Positions 9,427-20,740 of a stretch of 64,000 nucleotides of DNA are shown piece by piece. Under the pieces are notes generated by a model. That model was given only the letters and a program-made list of their open reading frames with translations, made no database searches and was not told where the DNA came from. The position numbers and the translations under genes are program-made. The DNA is from Zantedeschia hybrid cultivar (taxonomy: Eukaryota > Streptophyta > Magnoliopsida > Alismatales > Araceae): the NCBI GenBank assembly GCA_030544215.1, contig JARZZO010000009.1:54617129-54681128 (forward strand), given 5' to 3'. Position 1 is the first letter of the stretch. Each line of letters starts with the position of its first letter.

Positions 9427-10473
9427 AAGACAGAACCACACTAATTCATGCCAGTAAAACGTGTTCATACTGCTAGATAGATGGTTGGTGCATGTTTTAG
9501 TGTACCCGATAGAGATGGATTCTTCATGATCGGATGGTTCTATATGTGTGTTATGCGATCGCGGACTTTTCACGTGACCGGATCGCACTGTGCTGGGTTT
9601 TGAGTTACTGTGGACCTGGAGTGACATTGTAGCACTTTATCACCCTGTGCTGGTGGGGGCGTGAGCACAGCGCCGGTGGGGGCATGGGCGGGGTGACGCC
9701 TAGTGAGAGAGGGTCACCTGGTGAACCCCGGGGTCAGCTAGTACCGGTGTCGAAGTGGTACATTTGGAGAGTCACTCATGCTGAGGGAAGGGGTAGCCAC
9801 CTGAGCCAGTTGGGCCGGAGTAGCTAGTGTGCTATCCGAGGGGCTACTGCTTGGTCTCAGCGGGTCGAGGTTTTCCCACCGTTATTTGTACGGTCGGCGA
9901 GTTCTATCGAGACGACAGTTGTGGATTCTCTAAACGGCTGGTTTAGAATATGCATGTTTATTATATTTCGACTGCATGTATTCTCACGTAGAGAATTAGA
10001 AATTGTACCTATCACTGCACTTGTTACTTTACCGTTAGCTATACTTTACACTTGTGGGTGTGTGCGTGGGCAGTGGGGATCGAAGGATCCCTACTGAGTC
10101 TTGTCTTGAGACTCACCCCTGCGGTTTTCAGGTGAGGACTCCCAGCAAACTTAGAGCGGCGTGTGCGGCCGTGTGTTGAGCGCCTTCAGCAGTTGTTCCG
10201 GGGTATGCCCCGATGTAGTTGTTATTTATTTCTGGCCTGTATGTTTAATTATCTCTTTTCAGTTGGAGTATGTAATTATTTGCTGTATCGAGTCGCATTG
10301 TAATAATTTTAATTCCTGCACTTTCATTTCAACTCAATGCGATGTGAATGTTTAGCTTAGTTTATTATTTATTTCCCAGACTTACTAGATCCTGGTTTGG
10401 TTCCAAATTAATGATTCGGTACCCATTTAGTAATCGGATCCCCGATTATAGGGTGGCGGGTCGTTACACATCC

Positions 10474-12275
10474 TCTCCCTCTTCCCACTCCACCACTCCA
10501 TTTCCCCCACAACCACCTCTCACCACTTCCACCATCATCTCCACTGCGGCTCCTCACTCTCCAGACAGCGGCCGACGTCTTGGCATAGTAGCGGATCCAT
10601 GGCGGTACTAGCGGCAGGTTGGTGGTGAGGTGGTTCGGCGATGTGGAGGTGGAGCTCGGTGATTCGTCGGCATTGCGGCGGTGCTTCTGCAAAGAGGGAA
10701 CTCTGTGAGGGGTCGGGAGGAGTTCAAGTAACTGATAAGGTGACGGTCCTCACACGCGTTTTGGTCACTTAATCTTGTGGTTTTGGACGATTCCATGTAG
10801 AGATCATGATTAAGACCCCTTCTTCTATCTACTCCCTTGATAGTTTAGCCATTATCACATGATGAATTTGATTACAGCATGAATTAGGCGATTTCTTGTT
10901 AATGTTAATGCCATGGTTGCATTGAGATGTTTGGGTGGAATATGAGCATGTTTAGGGTGAATTTTTGATTTAGAATGAGTATGGATTTTATGGAATTGGG
11001 TCTGGCATGTTTTAATGGGGTTAATGGATTCATTGTCCAACTACATTTTTGTTGTATTTTGGTTTGTGGAAGGGGGAGTGCACTGTGGCTCGGTGACACC
11101 AGGGTGAGGTTTTGGTCTCGGGCTGTAAATCATGTCCACGCAAGCCAACAACACAATTTGCGAATAGCGTCAGTCTGAGTCGATGCGATTCAGGCCCATG
11201 TTTCTGAGTCACTGTGGCCCGTAAGTGAGGAAAACCAGTTTGAAGGATGGTTGGATTGCATCGATCTGAGTCAACGCGATTCAAACCCGAACCCCTCTAA
11301 TTCTTGCATCCATAGAGTGTAATTAATATATGCATTGAATTAATTTCCCTATATATTATGTAAATTAGATTCTTGTACAATGTTCGATAACTTTGTTAAA
11401 TGCATGCTTGAAATCATATGTTGGGGCGGGGTTTTCCATGTTCTTGAAATCGCATACTTTGTGATTATGTGATTGTGGACCTAGAGTGACAGTTCAGTTA
11501 GCATTTTACATCATGTGTTAGTGTGGGAGTGACACAGTGTTGGTGTGGGAGTGACACGGTGGTGCCTAGGAGGTGAGGGCCACCGGGTGTACCTCGAAGT
11601 AGTAGTTAGTGCTGGCGTGAGAGTGGCACATTTCGAAGTTTGTCACTCCTAACTAGGCGGAGGCAAAACCACCTAAAGCTGACAGGCCGAAATAGCCAGC
11701 ATGCTATCTGAGGGGTTGTTGTTGCGTTGCAGTGGGTCAGTGTTTCCTATTCGACTTGGCAATTTCTTGTGTGCTTCTTACTGTAAACGTGGGGTTTTAT
11801 TTATTGTTTATTTTGTGCATATATTGCCTATATTTCCTTGTTGCATTGTAGTTATGTATGGGAGGTGGGGATCGTGGGATCCCTACTGAGTCCATTTCTA
11901 GTGTGACTACTCTCTGTGTTTTCAGGTGAGGGTTCTCGACAGGCATAGGAGTTGCGGGTCCCGTCTTAGGTTGCGTGCCAACAACCACTATTCCGGTGTA
12001 TTCCTTGACATAGTTGTACTTTTATTTCTAGCTTGTACGCACTAACGTTTCCTTTCAGGTATGGACAATGTATTTATTCACTGAATCGAGTCGGACTGTA
12101 ATAATTTTTATTTCCTGCACTTTTAGTTTACAGTTTGATACTTATGTGGGTTGTTTAGCTCAGTTTATCATTTACTTCCTAGGCTAACTTGAGATCCTAG
12201 TTTAGCTCTTAATTATAACGGTTTGATACCCATTTAGTAATTGGATCCCTGATTATAAAGTAGCAAGTCGTTACA
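10474..12275 (+). repeat. T2 5' LTR, right part
   Basis: Continues the T2 LTR after the T1 insertion and its second CATCC. It aligns in outline with T1 LTRs: CT-rich leader-like start, CACTTTAT-type middle, GATCCCTACTGAGTC near 11876, TTTTCAGGTGAGG near 11921, and end GTCGTTACA at 12275. Confidence 0.8.
11162..11282. repeat. 30-nt dyad modules (2) in T2 LTR, right part
   Basis: Modules at 11162-11191 and 11253-11282; left arms GAATAGCGTC and GGATTGCATC, right arms GATGCGATTC and AACGCGATTC, with 10-nt spacers. Confidence 0.8.
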
Positions 12276-12290
12276 GTTGGTATCAAAGTA
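12276..12290 (+). other. T2 primer binding site, decayed
   Basis: GTTGGTATCAAAGTA directly after the LTR; compared with T1 the initiator-Met match has a G-to-A change. Confidence 0.7.
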
Positions 12291-12431
12291 CTTGGTCTAG
12301 TAAATATATGAATAACTAAGTTAAACATTGTATTTCAGCAAATAAATATATTACCCCGTACAGGCACGGCAGATAGTTTAGATTATGGGTTCTAATTAGA
12401 ATCTTTCGATCTCTATGAGTGTAGGTGATAG

Positions 12432-14698
12432 ATGGCTCCTAGGAGGAGGATACCAGTTATTTGTGATCAAGGAGACATTTCTAGTGGGTCTGAGGCCCGT
12501 AGGTAGAACATGGAGGGCTTTATAGAGGCAATGATGGAGAACATGTATCAAGCCCGAGATCCTAGTGAGGATTCGAGCTCTTAGGGTGGGTCTTCGACTG
12601 TTTTGGAGAGGTTCCTAAAGCTGAGGCCGCCTTATTTCTCTGGTCTTCCCGACCTTGACGATGCAGCATATTGGCTAAAGGAGATTGAGAAGACCTTTGA
12701 TACCTTAGACTGTGCGGCAACAGAGAAGACATCGTTAGACACCTTTATGTTGAAGGATGATGCATATGATTAGTGGATCACTTTGAAGAGAATGGCCTAT
12801 GCAGATAAGAAACTCAGGGAGCTCTCATGGGAGATGTTTGTGACATAATTCAACGAGCAGTATTTTTCCAAGCATGTCCAGGAAGCTAAGGAGAGAGAGT
12901 TCATGGAGTTGACCAAGGGTAGCATGTCAATGCTTGAGTATTAGATGAAGTTGATTTCCTTGGGGAGGTTTGTGCCTTTTATATCAGAGGATGCGGAGCA
13001 TAGGACCGAGAGGTCCATTGATAGGTTGAGATTTGATTTGAGAAGTTCGGTGGCGTTACATTGTTATTTAGACTTAGCTTCAGCAATAAGGTGTGCGACA
13101 GCAGTGGAGGCACAGTACGATCAAATGGCTTGAGAGCGGAGATTGACAGCTCAGGGATCGGCGTACAACAAAGGCAAGACCGTAGCAGCAGCTCCTTCTT
13201 CTGATTTGGGATCGTCTTCTCTCGGCTCTAGGTTCAGGAGGTTCTTCCTGGTGGCGGTGGTAGCAGCCGGGGCAATAGACCCAGGCAGACCCAAAAGAGT
13301 CAGTCAACGGCCAATGTGTAATAGGAGGCAGTCCAGAGGGTTCCAATGACTTCTTGTTATTGTGGCAGTAAACATGGTGGGACTCAGTGTCCCACATTCT
13401 CAGGCAAGAGTTATACTTGTGGTCAGCAGGGACATCTGGCGAGGAGTTGTCCTCAAAGGTACAGTCAGGAGCAGGGCCCAAGAGATCAAAAGAAGCAGAA
13501 GACCCAGGGGAGAGTTCTTGCTATCATCAAGAAGGAGGCTTAGGCGTCTAACTTGGTGGAAGGTACATTTTTGTTCTTGGTAAGTCTGCTCGTGTGTTAA
13601 TTGATTCTATCGCATCGCATTCTTTTATTTTGAAGCAGTTCATGAATTTTCTTTTTGTACATGTTGAAGATATTTCTGATGGGCTGATGGTTGAGGTCCC
13701 TTCTAGAGATTTTCTATTGACTTATAGTTGTTTGAGCAAGGTTCCCTTAGCCATTGAGGTTCATCAGCTACCAGCCCAGTTGTATGTGCTCACCATTTCG
13801 GACTTTGATGTCATTTTGGGCATGGACTCGTTAGAGGCCTTTTATGTTGAGGTAGATTGCCATAGGAAGAGAGTGCGCTTCTCTATTCTAGGTGTTCCGG
13901 CCTTCTACTTACAAGGTATTAGGATCTCTTCTTGTGGGATTCTCGTTTCTACTTGTAAGGCTCAGTGATTGCTCGTTGGTTGTTGTGAGACATTCTTTGC
14001 TTCAGTGGTTGTGGCTCGTGGTGATAGTATTTCTAGTCCTATGGATGTGCATGTAGTCTGTGATCTTTCGGATATTTCCTGAGGAGTTGTTTGGCCTTCC
14101 TCCTCAGCAGGAGGTTGAGTTCATTATCGAGCTCGCACCAGGTACAACACCCTTGTCTAAGGCTCTGTATCGGATGGCTCCAGCCGAACTCGCTGAGTTG
14201 AAGGCGCAATTACAGGTGTTGCTAGATATGGGTTTTATCCTCCCCAGTACTTCTCCGTGGGGTGCTCATGTTCTCTTTGTTAGAAATAAAGATGGTTCCT
14301 TAAGGCTGTGTATTGACTATAGATAGCTGAACCAGGTGACGGTAAAGAACAAGTACCTACTTCTGAGGATTAATGATATGTTGGATCAATTGCAATCTGC
14401 CAAAAGTGTTTTCGAAAATTGACTTGAGGTGTGAATATTACCAGTTGAGGATCCTTGAGTCAGATGTGCATAGGACAACTTTTAGGACTCAGTACAAACA
14501 TTATAAGTTTTTTGTTATGCCTTTCGGCTTGACCAATACTCCGGCAGTTTTTACGGATTTGATGAACCGGCTTTTCAAAGCTTATCTGGATCAGTTTGTA
14601 GTGGTGTTTATGGATAATATGTTAGTGTTTTCTTCTTCTGAGGAGGAGCATGCTAGACAACTTCAGGTGGTGCTGCAGGTCCAAAGAGAGCACCAACT
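12432..14698 (+). pseudogene. T2 gag-pol pseudogene (Gag, protease, part of RT)
   Basis: Starts ATGGCTCCTAGG like T1 gag, then follows T1 Gag with many stops and frameshifts. Recognisable pieces are LKLRPPYFSG near 12620, RFVPFISEDAEHRTERSIDRL near 12966, a zinc-knuckle region YTCGQQGHLARSCP near 13409 (Ser where the first Cys is expected), a protease site decayed to DSIASHSF near 13602, and RT up to a mutated FMDN in place of FVDD near 14608. It retains the Gln codon where T1 has TAG. Similarity to T1 ends at about 14698 (CACCAACTT). The protein is not functional. Confidence 0.85.
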
Positions 14699-14725
14699 TG
14701 TGGATGTTCGGAGGGTTCCCTTTCA

Positions 14726-16298
14726 TGTTGGCGCCTTCGATCGTCATACAACTGGGGCGATAATGGGATTAGAGTGTGATTGCTAGGAGCATTACCTTGA
14801 GGTCCTGTGCTCCGTAGGATGTTGAAGTTGATCGCATCTTGTTAGAGCAGGAGATAGTGGATTCCTCTTCTCTACCTCCGGCCGGCTGAAGGGGGAGAAC
14901 TCGGTTGTCTACGCGTGAACTGTAGTAAGAGCCCCTAAGAAAAAAGACAAAACAAAGTAAAGAAAATCCGATTAGAACTATAATATGCAGAGTCTATCCA
15001 TGTGAACAAATAAACAAGTTAAAATTGAAAGGGGACGCATCGGATGGGTGTTTGGGGAGGGAAGGTGACCATATGTTATGGCCACCTACCTCCCGTTTTT
15101 TATTTGGAACTTCTATAGTTAAGGATGCTAGATCATTCTAACATGTATGCATGAAAATGGGATGCTTGTGTGTGACAATAGCGAAAAGTAGATGTGTTGT
15201 GGTAAAAAGCAAAGGAGGAGAAAAAAAATAAAAGATTACGGGGTGAATGAATGAAAGGTGATATAAAAGAGTAAAAGAGGAGAACGTTAAGGAGACAAGC
15301 CCATTTGGAATTCGGAGGACTCCTCCATGTTTCCTCGCCAACCTCCCGCCTCTGTCCACTAGAACTTCCGCTGGAGCCTTCCTCTGGAAACTGCCAACCC
15401 GAAGCCTTCCAACAAAAACCTCTCCAACCTACAAAATTCTCAACTCCCTTCCGGAGAGGACTTAGAGGCTTTAAATAGGGGGGAAAATAAGAGAAATCCA
15501 TGGTCTAAATCCCCGTTAATCCCCACGAGCCAATAAGAAATAGTCAAGGACTGAGGATCGTGGTTGCGGCAATCGCCGTAGTGGGGAGTGGTCGGAGTAG
15601 TGGGAAGTGAGGGTCGTGAATGGAGCAAAACGTGAGAAGACGAAGTCAAGTTGAAAGTGGGAGTATGGACGGCAAACAATCTTGCCTTCCAAAAATTAGA
15701 AGGCCACCAAGTTGGCCTTCTACGAAAGGGCGGAAGGTAGGAGAGCTGGCCTTCCAGAAATTGGAACGCCACCAAGTTGGCCTTCCGCAACAAGGTGGAA
15801 GGGAGCAGAGCTGGCCTTCCAGAAATTAGAAGGCCTCCAAGTTGGCCTTCCACAAAAAGGTGGAAGTCAGTAGAGTTGGCCTTCCATAAATTAGAAGGCC
15901 ACCAAGTTGGCCTTCTGTGAAAAAGTGGGAGGAAGCAAAGTTGGCCTTCCAGAAATTAGAAGGCCACCAAGTTGGCCTTCCGCGAAAAGGTGGAAGGCAG
16001 GAGAGCTTGCCTTCCAAAAATTAGAAGGCCACCAAGTTGGCCTTCCGCAAAGAGGTAGAAGGCAGTAGAGCTGGTCTTCCAGAAATTGGAAGGCCACTAA
16101 GTTGGCCTTCCGCGAAAAGGTGGAAGCCAGTAGAGCTGGCCTTTCAAAAATTGAGAGGAGCAAGTGCTGGTTAATGGGCTTGACTATTTAATGGGCAAAA
16201 TTACGTAGGAAAATGTGATGGGCTAAATAGGTTAAGGTGATGGGTTAATGGTGACGGGGGTTTATGACCAGAAAGGTCTCCAAAATCGGGTGTGTACA
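14726..16298 (-). repeat. TatA 3' LTR (about 1.57 kb)
   Basis: On the minus strand it starts TGTACACACCCG at 16298, preceded by a purine-rich TCGGAGGGGCATTT-like tract that fits a polypurine tract, and ends GGCGCCAACA at 14726. A similar end (GGCGCCTACA) is found at 61250 in TatB, and both LTRs share a GGCCGGCTGAAG-like word. The LTR could extend to 14699, where similarity to T2 stops. Confidence 0.6.
15685..16170. repeat. 65-bp minisatellite, about 7.5 copies
   Basis: Seven full 65-bp units start at 15685 and every 65 bases after, and a partial eighth starts at 16140. Each unit holds CCTTCCAGAAATTAGAAGG and GAAGGCCA-CCAAGT-TGGCCTTC, so it contains nested dyads able to form hairpins. Units differ by a few substitutions and have no indels. 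The array is open in several minus-strand frames, but this follows from lack of stop codons in the unit, not from a gene. Confidence 0.95.
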
Positions 16299-17113
16299 AA
16301 TGCCCCTCCGAGACGCCCATTTTGCAGTGGAGTGGAGTGGAATGATAAATGGGTGTTTTGGAAATCGAACCTGATTTTGGGTACCTTAGAGAAAGAGTTG
16401 AGCTACACCCAAGGATGATATGCGAATTGTGATGAATGTACGAGAATTAGGTATTTGGACTGCAAGAGTGATTAGAAAGAGAAACAAAATCCGTAGTGGA
16501 GAATCACAATCTGTGGGACCCTCGGGTGCTAGAACCACGTGGCCTTGGCACACTAGGATGCAACGATCTGGCCCAAGGGGATCTCAAGCAGGAAAGATGA
16601 AGGAGTATGACTTGAAAAGGTCTCAACACAATGGACGCACAGTGGCCTGGCGTATCACATGATCGTCAAGTGAGAGAATCTTAAACACACATATTAGGAA
16701 AACATAAGGTCTTGCAATTGAAAGAGCTAACAAACGTATAGTTGCCAGAATCACAAATCATCAACAGGATAAGCAGAGTGACAAATCGTGGTCATTGCCC
16801 CCCAGGGCGAAGATGGATTTTCTTGTGGATGATGCTTATGCAATGCATGTTGGTTTAAAAATTAGAAAATAAATTCCTAATCTAAATGCAAACATGAGGG
16901 ATTTATTGGCCAATCGAATAACTTGGGAAATATAGACTCCTCATTGTTTTGTTTAAAGAGTAACTCAGAATCTATACACCCAAAGCTATTAGCCTCCTGC
17001 GTATTCAATTTGCTTCAAATTTCCTACAGTTGCAATAACGCACATCAGCAAAATGTAAATAATCAATAATCATCAGCTTTTAATGATAGATTGCAAGAAA
17101 ATAAGAGGCAAAG
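16299..17113 (-). other. TatA 3' internal non-coding region, left of C1
   Basis: About 0.8 kb between the TatA 3' LTR and the copia C1 insertion. I find no pol motif or credible frame. The sequence continues after C1 at 26425, as shown by the shared CAAAG target duplication. Confidence 0.55.
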
Positions 17114-18694
17114 TGTTGGGTTCGTTGTGTCGGGATCCGACCGAAAATGCAGCGGAATAAAAATAATTTCGGGATCGGATCCATCCCATTTCGATCGTTA
17201 AAATAAAACTGGAGTAAATCGGATTTACCTTGCGCGGATTCGAATCCACGTTCGTTTTTCGGTTCCGTTGGAGCGATGCCGCAAGTCGCGTAGGTGCCCG
17301 ACCTCTAGCAGTACCCACGCGGTTCTCCTCGCGATGGATCGTCCTCGCTTCCTCGCTCGATTTGACGTTCGTGGATCCCGTCTGGCTTCGCGTAATCTAC
17401 CGCGACATGCGGATTCAGAATCTCCTGTCGGACAGAAGGCGGAGCAGTCGGGAATCGAAGCGGAGCCTCCAGAGGGCCGGCCTCGTGTCGTGCGTCTGGA
17501 AGAGAGCATAGAGATGGAACGACAGCAAGGTTAGGGTTGCTGGCCCCCAATGTAGCATCCGTTCTTTTATAATAAGTCTGTTTGCGGTTTTTCGTAAAAA
17601 CCCAGACTTATCCGAAATCCTGTCAGATTATCCATCGACTTGAAAACCATTTGCGTGTGACCCTCTAGACCCAAATACCAATCCAGTTAATATCCCATTA
17701 AGCCCAGTAACCCTTTACTGACTCACTGAATTAATTAATATCCTTATATTCAATTAATCAGCCAAATTTAATGTCCCACAATAAATTCGGACGGACTTCC
17801 AATCATGTTGGATGCCAAGCAACATCGCATGATCCTGGATGGCACTGGAGTTATCGCAACCCTCTATTGGAACCTTTCCGTCATCGGTTAGCGCGCGGAT
17901 ATAATCCTTCATCCGTGCAATGTTCCCGAATCGACCTAGGATATGGTTTACTATTAAACCCTATTCGGTCGATTCACTTGAATCAAATGCCGCTAATCTG
18001 AATCCGATAACTCCTTATCGAACACAGAGTTCGCCCTGGCCAGGGACTTTAAGCGCATCATTCTCGGAACATTCTCTCTCAAACTACCGAGAGCGGATGA
18101 TCCCGTATTGAACATACAATTACCTTCGAAGGCATTTCCCTGAACCCGATCGCTTGACTTATTGATAACCCATGGTTAGGGATTCGTTAGTCAATGTCAA
18201 AGTTCAGAAACCTACTAACAAGATATCTTTAGCGTCTCTGGTCTAAGGATCATCCACGTAACCGTGACAAAAGAATTGAGCTGGTTAACAATGAGGTGTT
18301 TACCATCCAGCGATTCATAGTCGGATCAGTTCAGTGAACTCATTCGCCAATGTGCACCTACAGGTCCAGCATAGTGTCTCCACACAAGTAACTTATAGGA
18401 TCAGTCACCCTCATCATATGAACTGAAGTAACCTATACTAGTCTATCCGAATGTTCGATGCCCACTCTCAAACATCCTATGACTAGGAACAATTAAGAAC
18501 ATGTGTTTATAAGTCTTCGGTCCCGTAATTATGATTTCAGCATAATCCGAAGACTGTTGCACATGTTCATAGACTTCATCGTGATACGATAAACATAAAT
18601 CGAATTAATTACACACAATGAATTATTGCCATTTATTAATAATCTGAATCAGTACATAGTATCGAATTATCTTTTTAACCATCTAATACTAACA
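17114..18694 (-). repeat. C1 3' LTR (1581 bp)
   Basis: On the plus strand it begins TGTTGGGTTCGTTG and ends CTAACA. It differs from the 5' LTR by scattered substitutions and a 16-bp insertion near 17580-17595 (GTTTGCGGTTTTTCGT), plus small indels. Confidence 0.93.
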
Positions 18695-18708
18695 ATCTCC
18701 CACTTGGA
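18695..18708 (-). other. C1 polypurine tract
   Basis: The minus strand reads CCAAGTGGGAGAT just before the LTR start TGTTAG, the typical copia plus-strand primer. Confidence 0.85.
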
Positions 18709-18714
18709 CTAAAG

Positions 18715-19362
18715 CTAATCACTTTTATACAGAATACCCATATTCTCTAAGTGACGCTCAAAGACATTTTGAGACAAAGGCTTTGTAACTGGATTTGCTA
18801 TGTTGTCGGCTGAAGGAACTATTTCCACTACGACATCTCCTCGAGCTATAATCTCTCTGATCAGATGAAAGCGCCGCAGAATGTGCTTCGACTTCTGATG
18901 ATACCTCGGCTCATTCGCTTGAGCAATCGTCCCATTGTTGTCACACAGCAGTGGGACGGGACTAGATATGCTTTCCACCACACCAAGATCGCCGATGAAT
19001 TTCTTCATCCATACAACTTCTTTGGCGGCTTCAGCAGCAGCAATATACTCGACTTCCGTTGTCGAATCAGCAGTGGTTTCCTGCTTGAAACTTTTCCAGC
19101 TCACTGCTCCCCCGTTGAGTGTGAAAACAAAACCTGATGTTGACTTGTTGTCGTCAAGATCATACTGAAAACTCGAGTCAGTGTATCCTTCCAGCTTTAA
19201 GTCTCCTCCTCCATAGACTAGAAATAGATCCTTAGTCCTTCTCAAGTACTTAAGAATGCATTTCACAGCCTTCCAGTGTTCATCACCTGGATCTGCCTGA
19301 TGTCTGCTCGTAACACTTAGAGCATATGCTACATCAGGTCTAATACATAGCATGGCATACAT
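18715..19362 (-). pseudogene. C1 RNase H and RT C-terminus (215 aa open segment)
   Basis: The longest intact piece of C1 pol. It reads YAMLCIRPDVAYALSVTSR, YTDSSFQYDLDD, SGFVFTLNGGAVSWKS, TTADSTTEVEYIA, LLCDNNGTIAQANEPRYHQ and SKHILRRFHLIREIIA. These are the RT tail and the RNase H domain, with catalytic Asp in TDSS, Glu in TTEVEY and Asp in CDNNG visible. It ends IANPVTKPLSQNVFERH and a stop close to the polypurine tract. It is separated from upstream RT by one in-frame stop near 19391. Confidence 0.9.
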
Positions 19363-19392
19363 GATGAACCCTATGGTAGAAGCATAGGGGAC

Positions 19393-20740
19393 TTAATCCA
19401 TCACAGCCCTCTCTTCAGGTGTCTTGGGAGACTGACCTTTAGAGAGTGAAATTCCATGTCTCATCGATATGAGACCTCTCTTGGAATTTTCCATACCAAA
19501 CCTTTTGACAATGGTTTTTATATACATGGATTGGGTTAAAGCTAGCATCTTCTTTGATCTATCTCTATAGATCCGTATTCCTAATATGTAAGATGCTTCT
19601 CCCAAATCCTTCATGGAGAAGTTCTTTGACAGCCATATCTTTACTGATGACATCATTCCTACATCATTCCCAATGAGTAGGATGCCGTCAACGTAAAGAA
19701 TCAGAAATGTGATTGCACTCCCACTATTTTTCTTGTATACATAGGGCTCATCTTCATTCTTAATGAAGCCATAAGATTTGATTGCCTCATCAAATCTTAT
19801 GTTTCAGCTTCGGGAAGCTTGCTTCAGTCCATAAATGGATCTCTGCAACTTGCATACCATGTCTGGAGATTCTTTGGATGTGAATCCTTCTGGTTGTATC
19901 ATATACACCTCCTCCTCAAGGTTTCCATTGAGGAAGGCAGTCTTCACATCCATCTACCAAATTTCATAATCATGGTAGGCAGCAATGGCGAGAAGAATTC
20001 TGATAGACTTAATCATAGCAACGGGTGAAAAGGTTTCGTCATAGTCAACACCTTGTCTTTGACGATAGCCTTTCGCCACTAATCTTGCTTTATAAGTCTT
20101 AATACGTCCATCTGTACCGATCTTTCTTTTAAGGATCCATTTGCAGCCAATAGGTACTATACCATCGGGTAAATCTTCCAAGTTCCAAACTTGGTTGATG
20201 TACATGGACTGTATTTCAGAATTCATGGCTGCCCGCCATTTCCTGGCCTCTGGACTTTCAATGGCCTCCTGGTAAGTCTTATGATTATCATCCTCATTAT
20301 AGGGTATCCTTGAACTATCCAAATTAATATGTCCCACATATCTTTCTAGTAGTTTAGGTACTCTTTTAGACCTACGAGGTTCCTGTGTATTATTTTGAAC
20401 AGGTTCAAAAACTGACAGTTCATCTGATGAACCATTACCAGTTTGTGGGTCTGGAATTTCTTCCAGAGTTACTTTACTCCCACTATCCTTCTGGAGAATA
20501 TAATCTTCTTCCAGAAAGACAGCTCTCCTGGCCACAAACACTTTTTGTTCGCTAGGATGATAAAAGTAATATCCATAAGTTTCCTTTGGATATCCCACAA
20601 ATCTGCATTTGTCAGTTCTGGACTCCAGCTTATCTGCGTCATATCTTTTAACATGAGCAGGACATCCCCAAACTTTAACATGTTTAAGGTCTGGTTTCCT
20701 TCCATTCCATATCTCATATTGAGTGGTTTCAACAGACTTG
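19393..20740 (-). pseudogene. C1 reverse transcriptase region, broken
   Basis: Two main open parts on the minus strand. The first (20598-19954) has FVGYPKETYGYYFY, PEARKWRAAMNSEIQSMY, KWILKRKIGTDG and YKARLVAKGYRQRQGVDYDETFSPV. After a gap with a stop near 19953, the second (19656-19393) has SVKIWLSKNFSMKDLGEASYILGIRIYRD. The region around 19690 encodes a form of YVDGILLIGN, that is the YVDD motif with a Gly. It does not make a working enzyme. Confidence 0.85.

Larger units (their letters stand above)
1053..10468 (+). mobile_element. T1: nearly complete Ty3/gypsy chromovirus, Tekay-like
   Basis: A 9.4-kb element with LTRs at 1053-3370 and 8121-10468 (both TG...CA). It has a primer site at 3373, one gag-pol reading frame (3528-8033) with a single internal stop, and a polypurine tract at 8108. 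The perfect 5-bp target duplication CATCC lies at 1048-1052 and 10469-10473. By eye the LTRs differ at roughly 35-40 positions over 2.3 kb plus one 30-bp indel, so the insertion is young compared with its neighbours. Tekay (Del) lineage is inferred from long LTRs, protein order PR-RT-RH-INT, and a C-terminal chromodomain-like segment. It sits inside the 5' LTR of T2, a relative of the same lineage. Confidence 0.95.
8121..10468 (+). repeat. T1 3' LTR (2348 bp)
   Basis: Matches the 5' LTR throughout, ends GGTCGTTACA, and is followed by the CATCC target duplication at 10469-10473. It is 30 bp longer than the 5' LTR because it holds one additional dyad module at 8233-8262. Confidence 0.95.
713..14698 (+). 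mobile_element. T2: older Ty3/gypsy element, Tekay-like, truncated
   Basis: The LTR starts TGTAAGGA at 713 and ends GTTACA at 12275, with T1 inserted at 1053-10468. Without T1 the LTR is about 2.14 kb, close to the 2.18-kb solo LTR at 61695-63871 and alignable to T1 LTRs. An initiator-Met-type primer site follows at 12276, then a gag-pol pseudogene from 12432. Similarity to T1 pol stops at about 14698, inside RT, where another element begins. No 3' LTR, integrase or polypurine tract of T2 is in the window, so the right half is deleted or displaced. The many stop codons show it is much older than T1, as its being the insertion host requires. Confidence 0.75.

Noticed and set aside
15138..16163. 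Several overlapping minus-strand frames over the minisatellite
   Set aside because: The 65-bp unit lacks stops in more than one frame and its length is not a multiple of three, so frames overlap and simply repeat WWPSNFWKA-like strings. No start context or homologous protein family.
15685..16170. CRISPR-like array
   Set aside because: Repeat and spacer are not distinguishable, the unit is tandem without unique spacers, and the context is a plant retroelement LTR.
17225..17550. Overlapping frames on both strands in the C1 LTRs (also 24976-25308)
   Set aside because: Present in both LTRs of the same element, in three frames at once, with no domain; LTR sequence with few stops.
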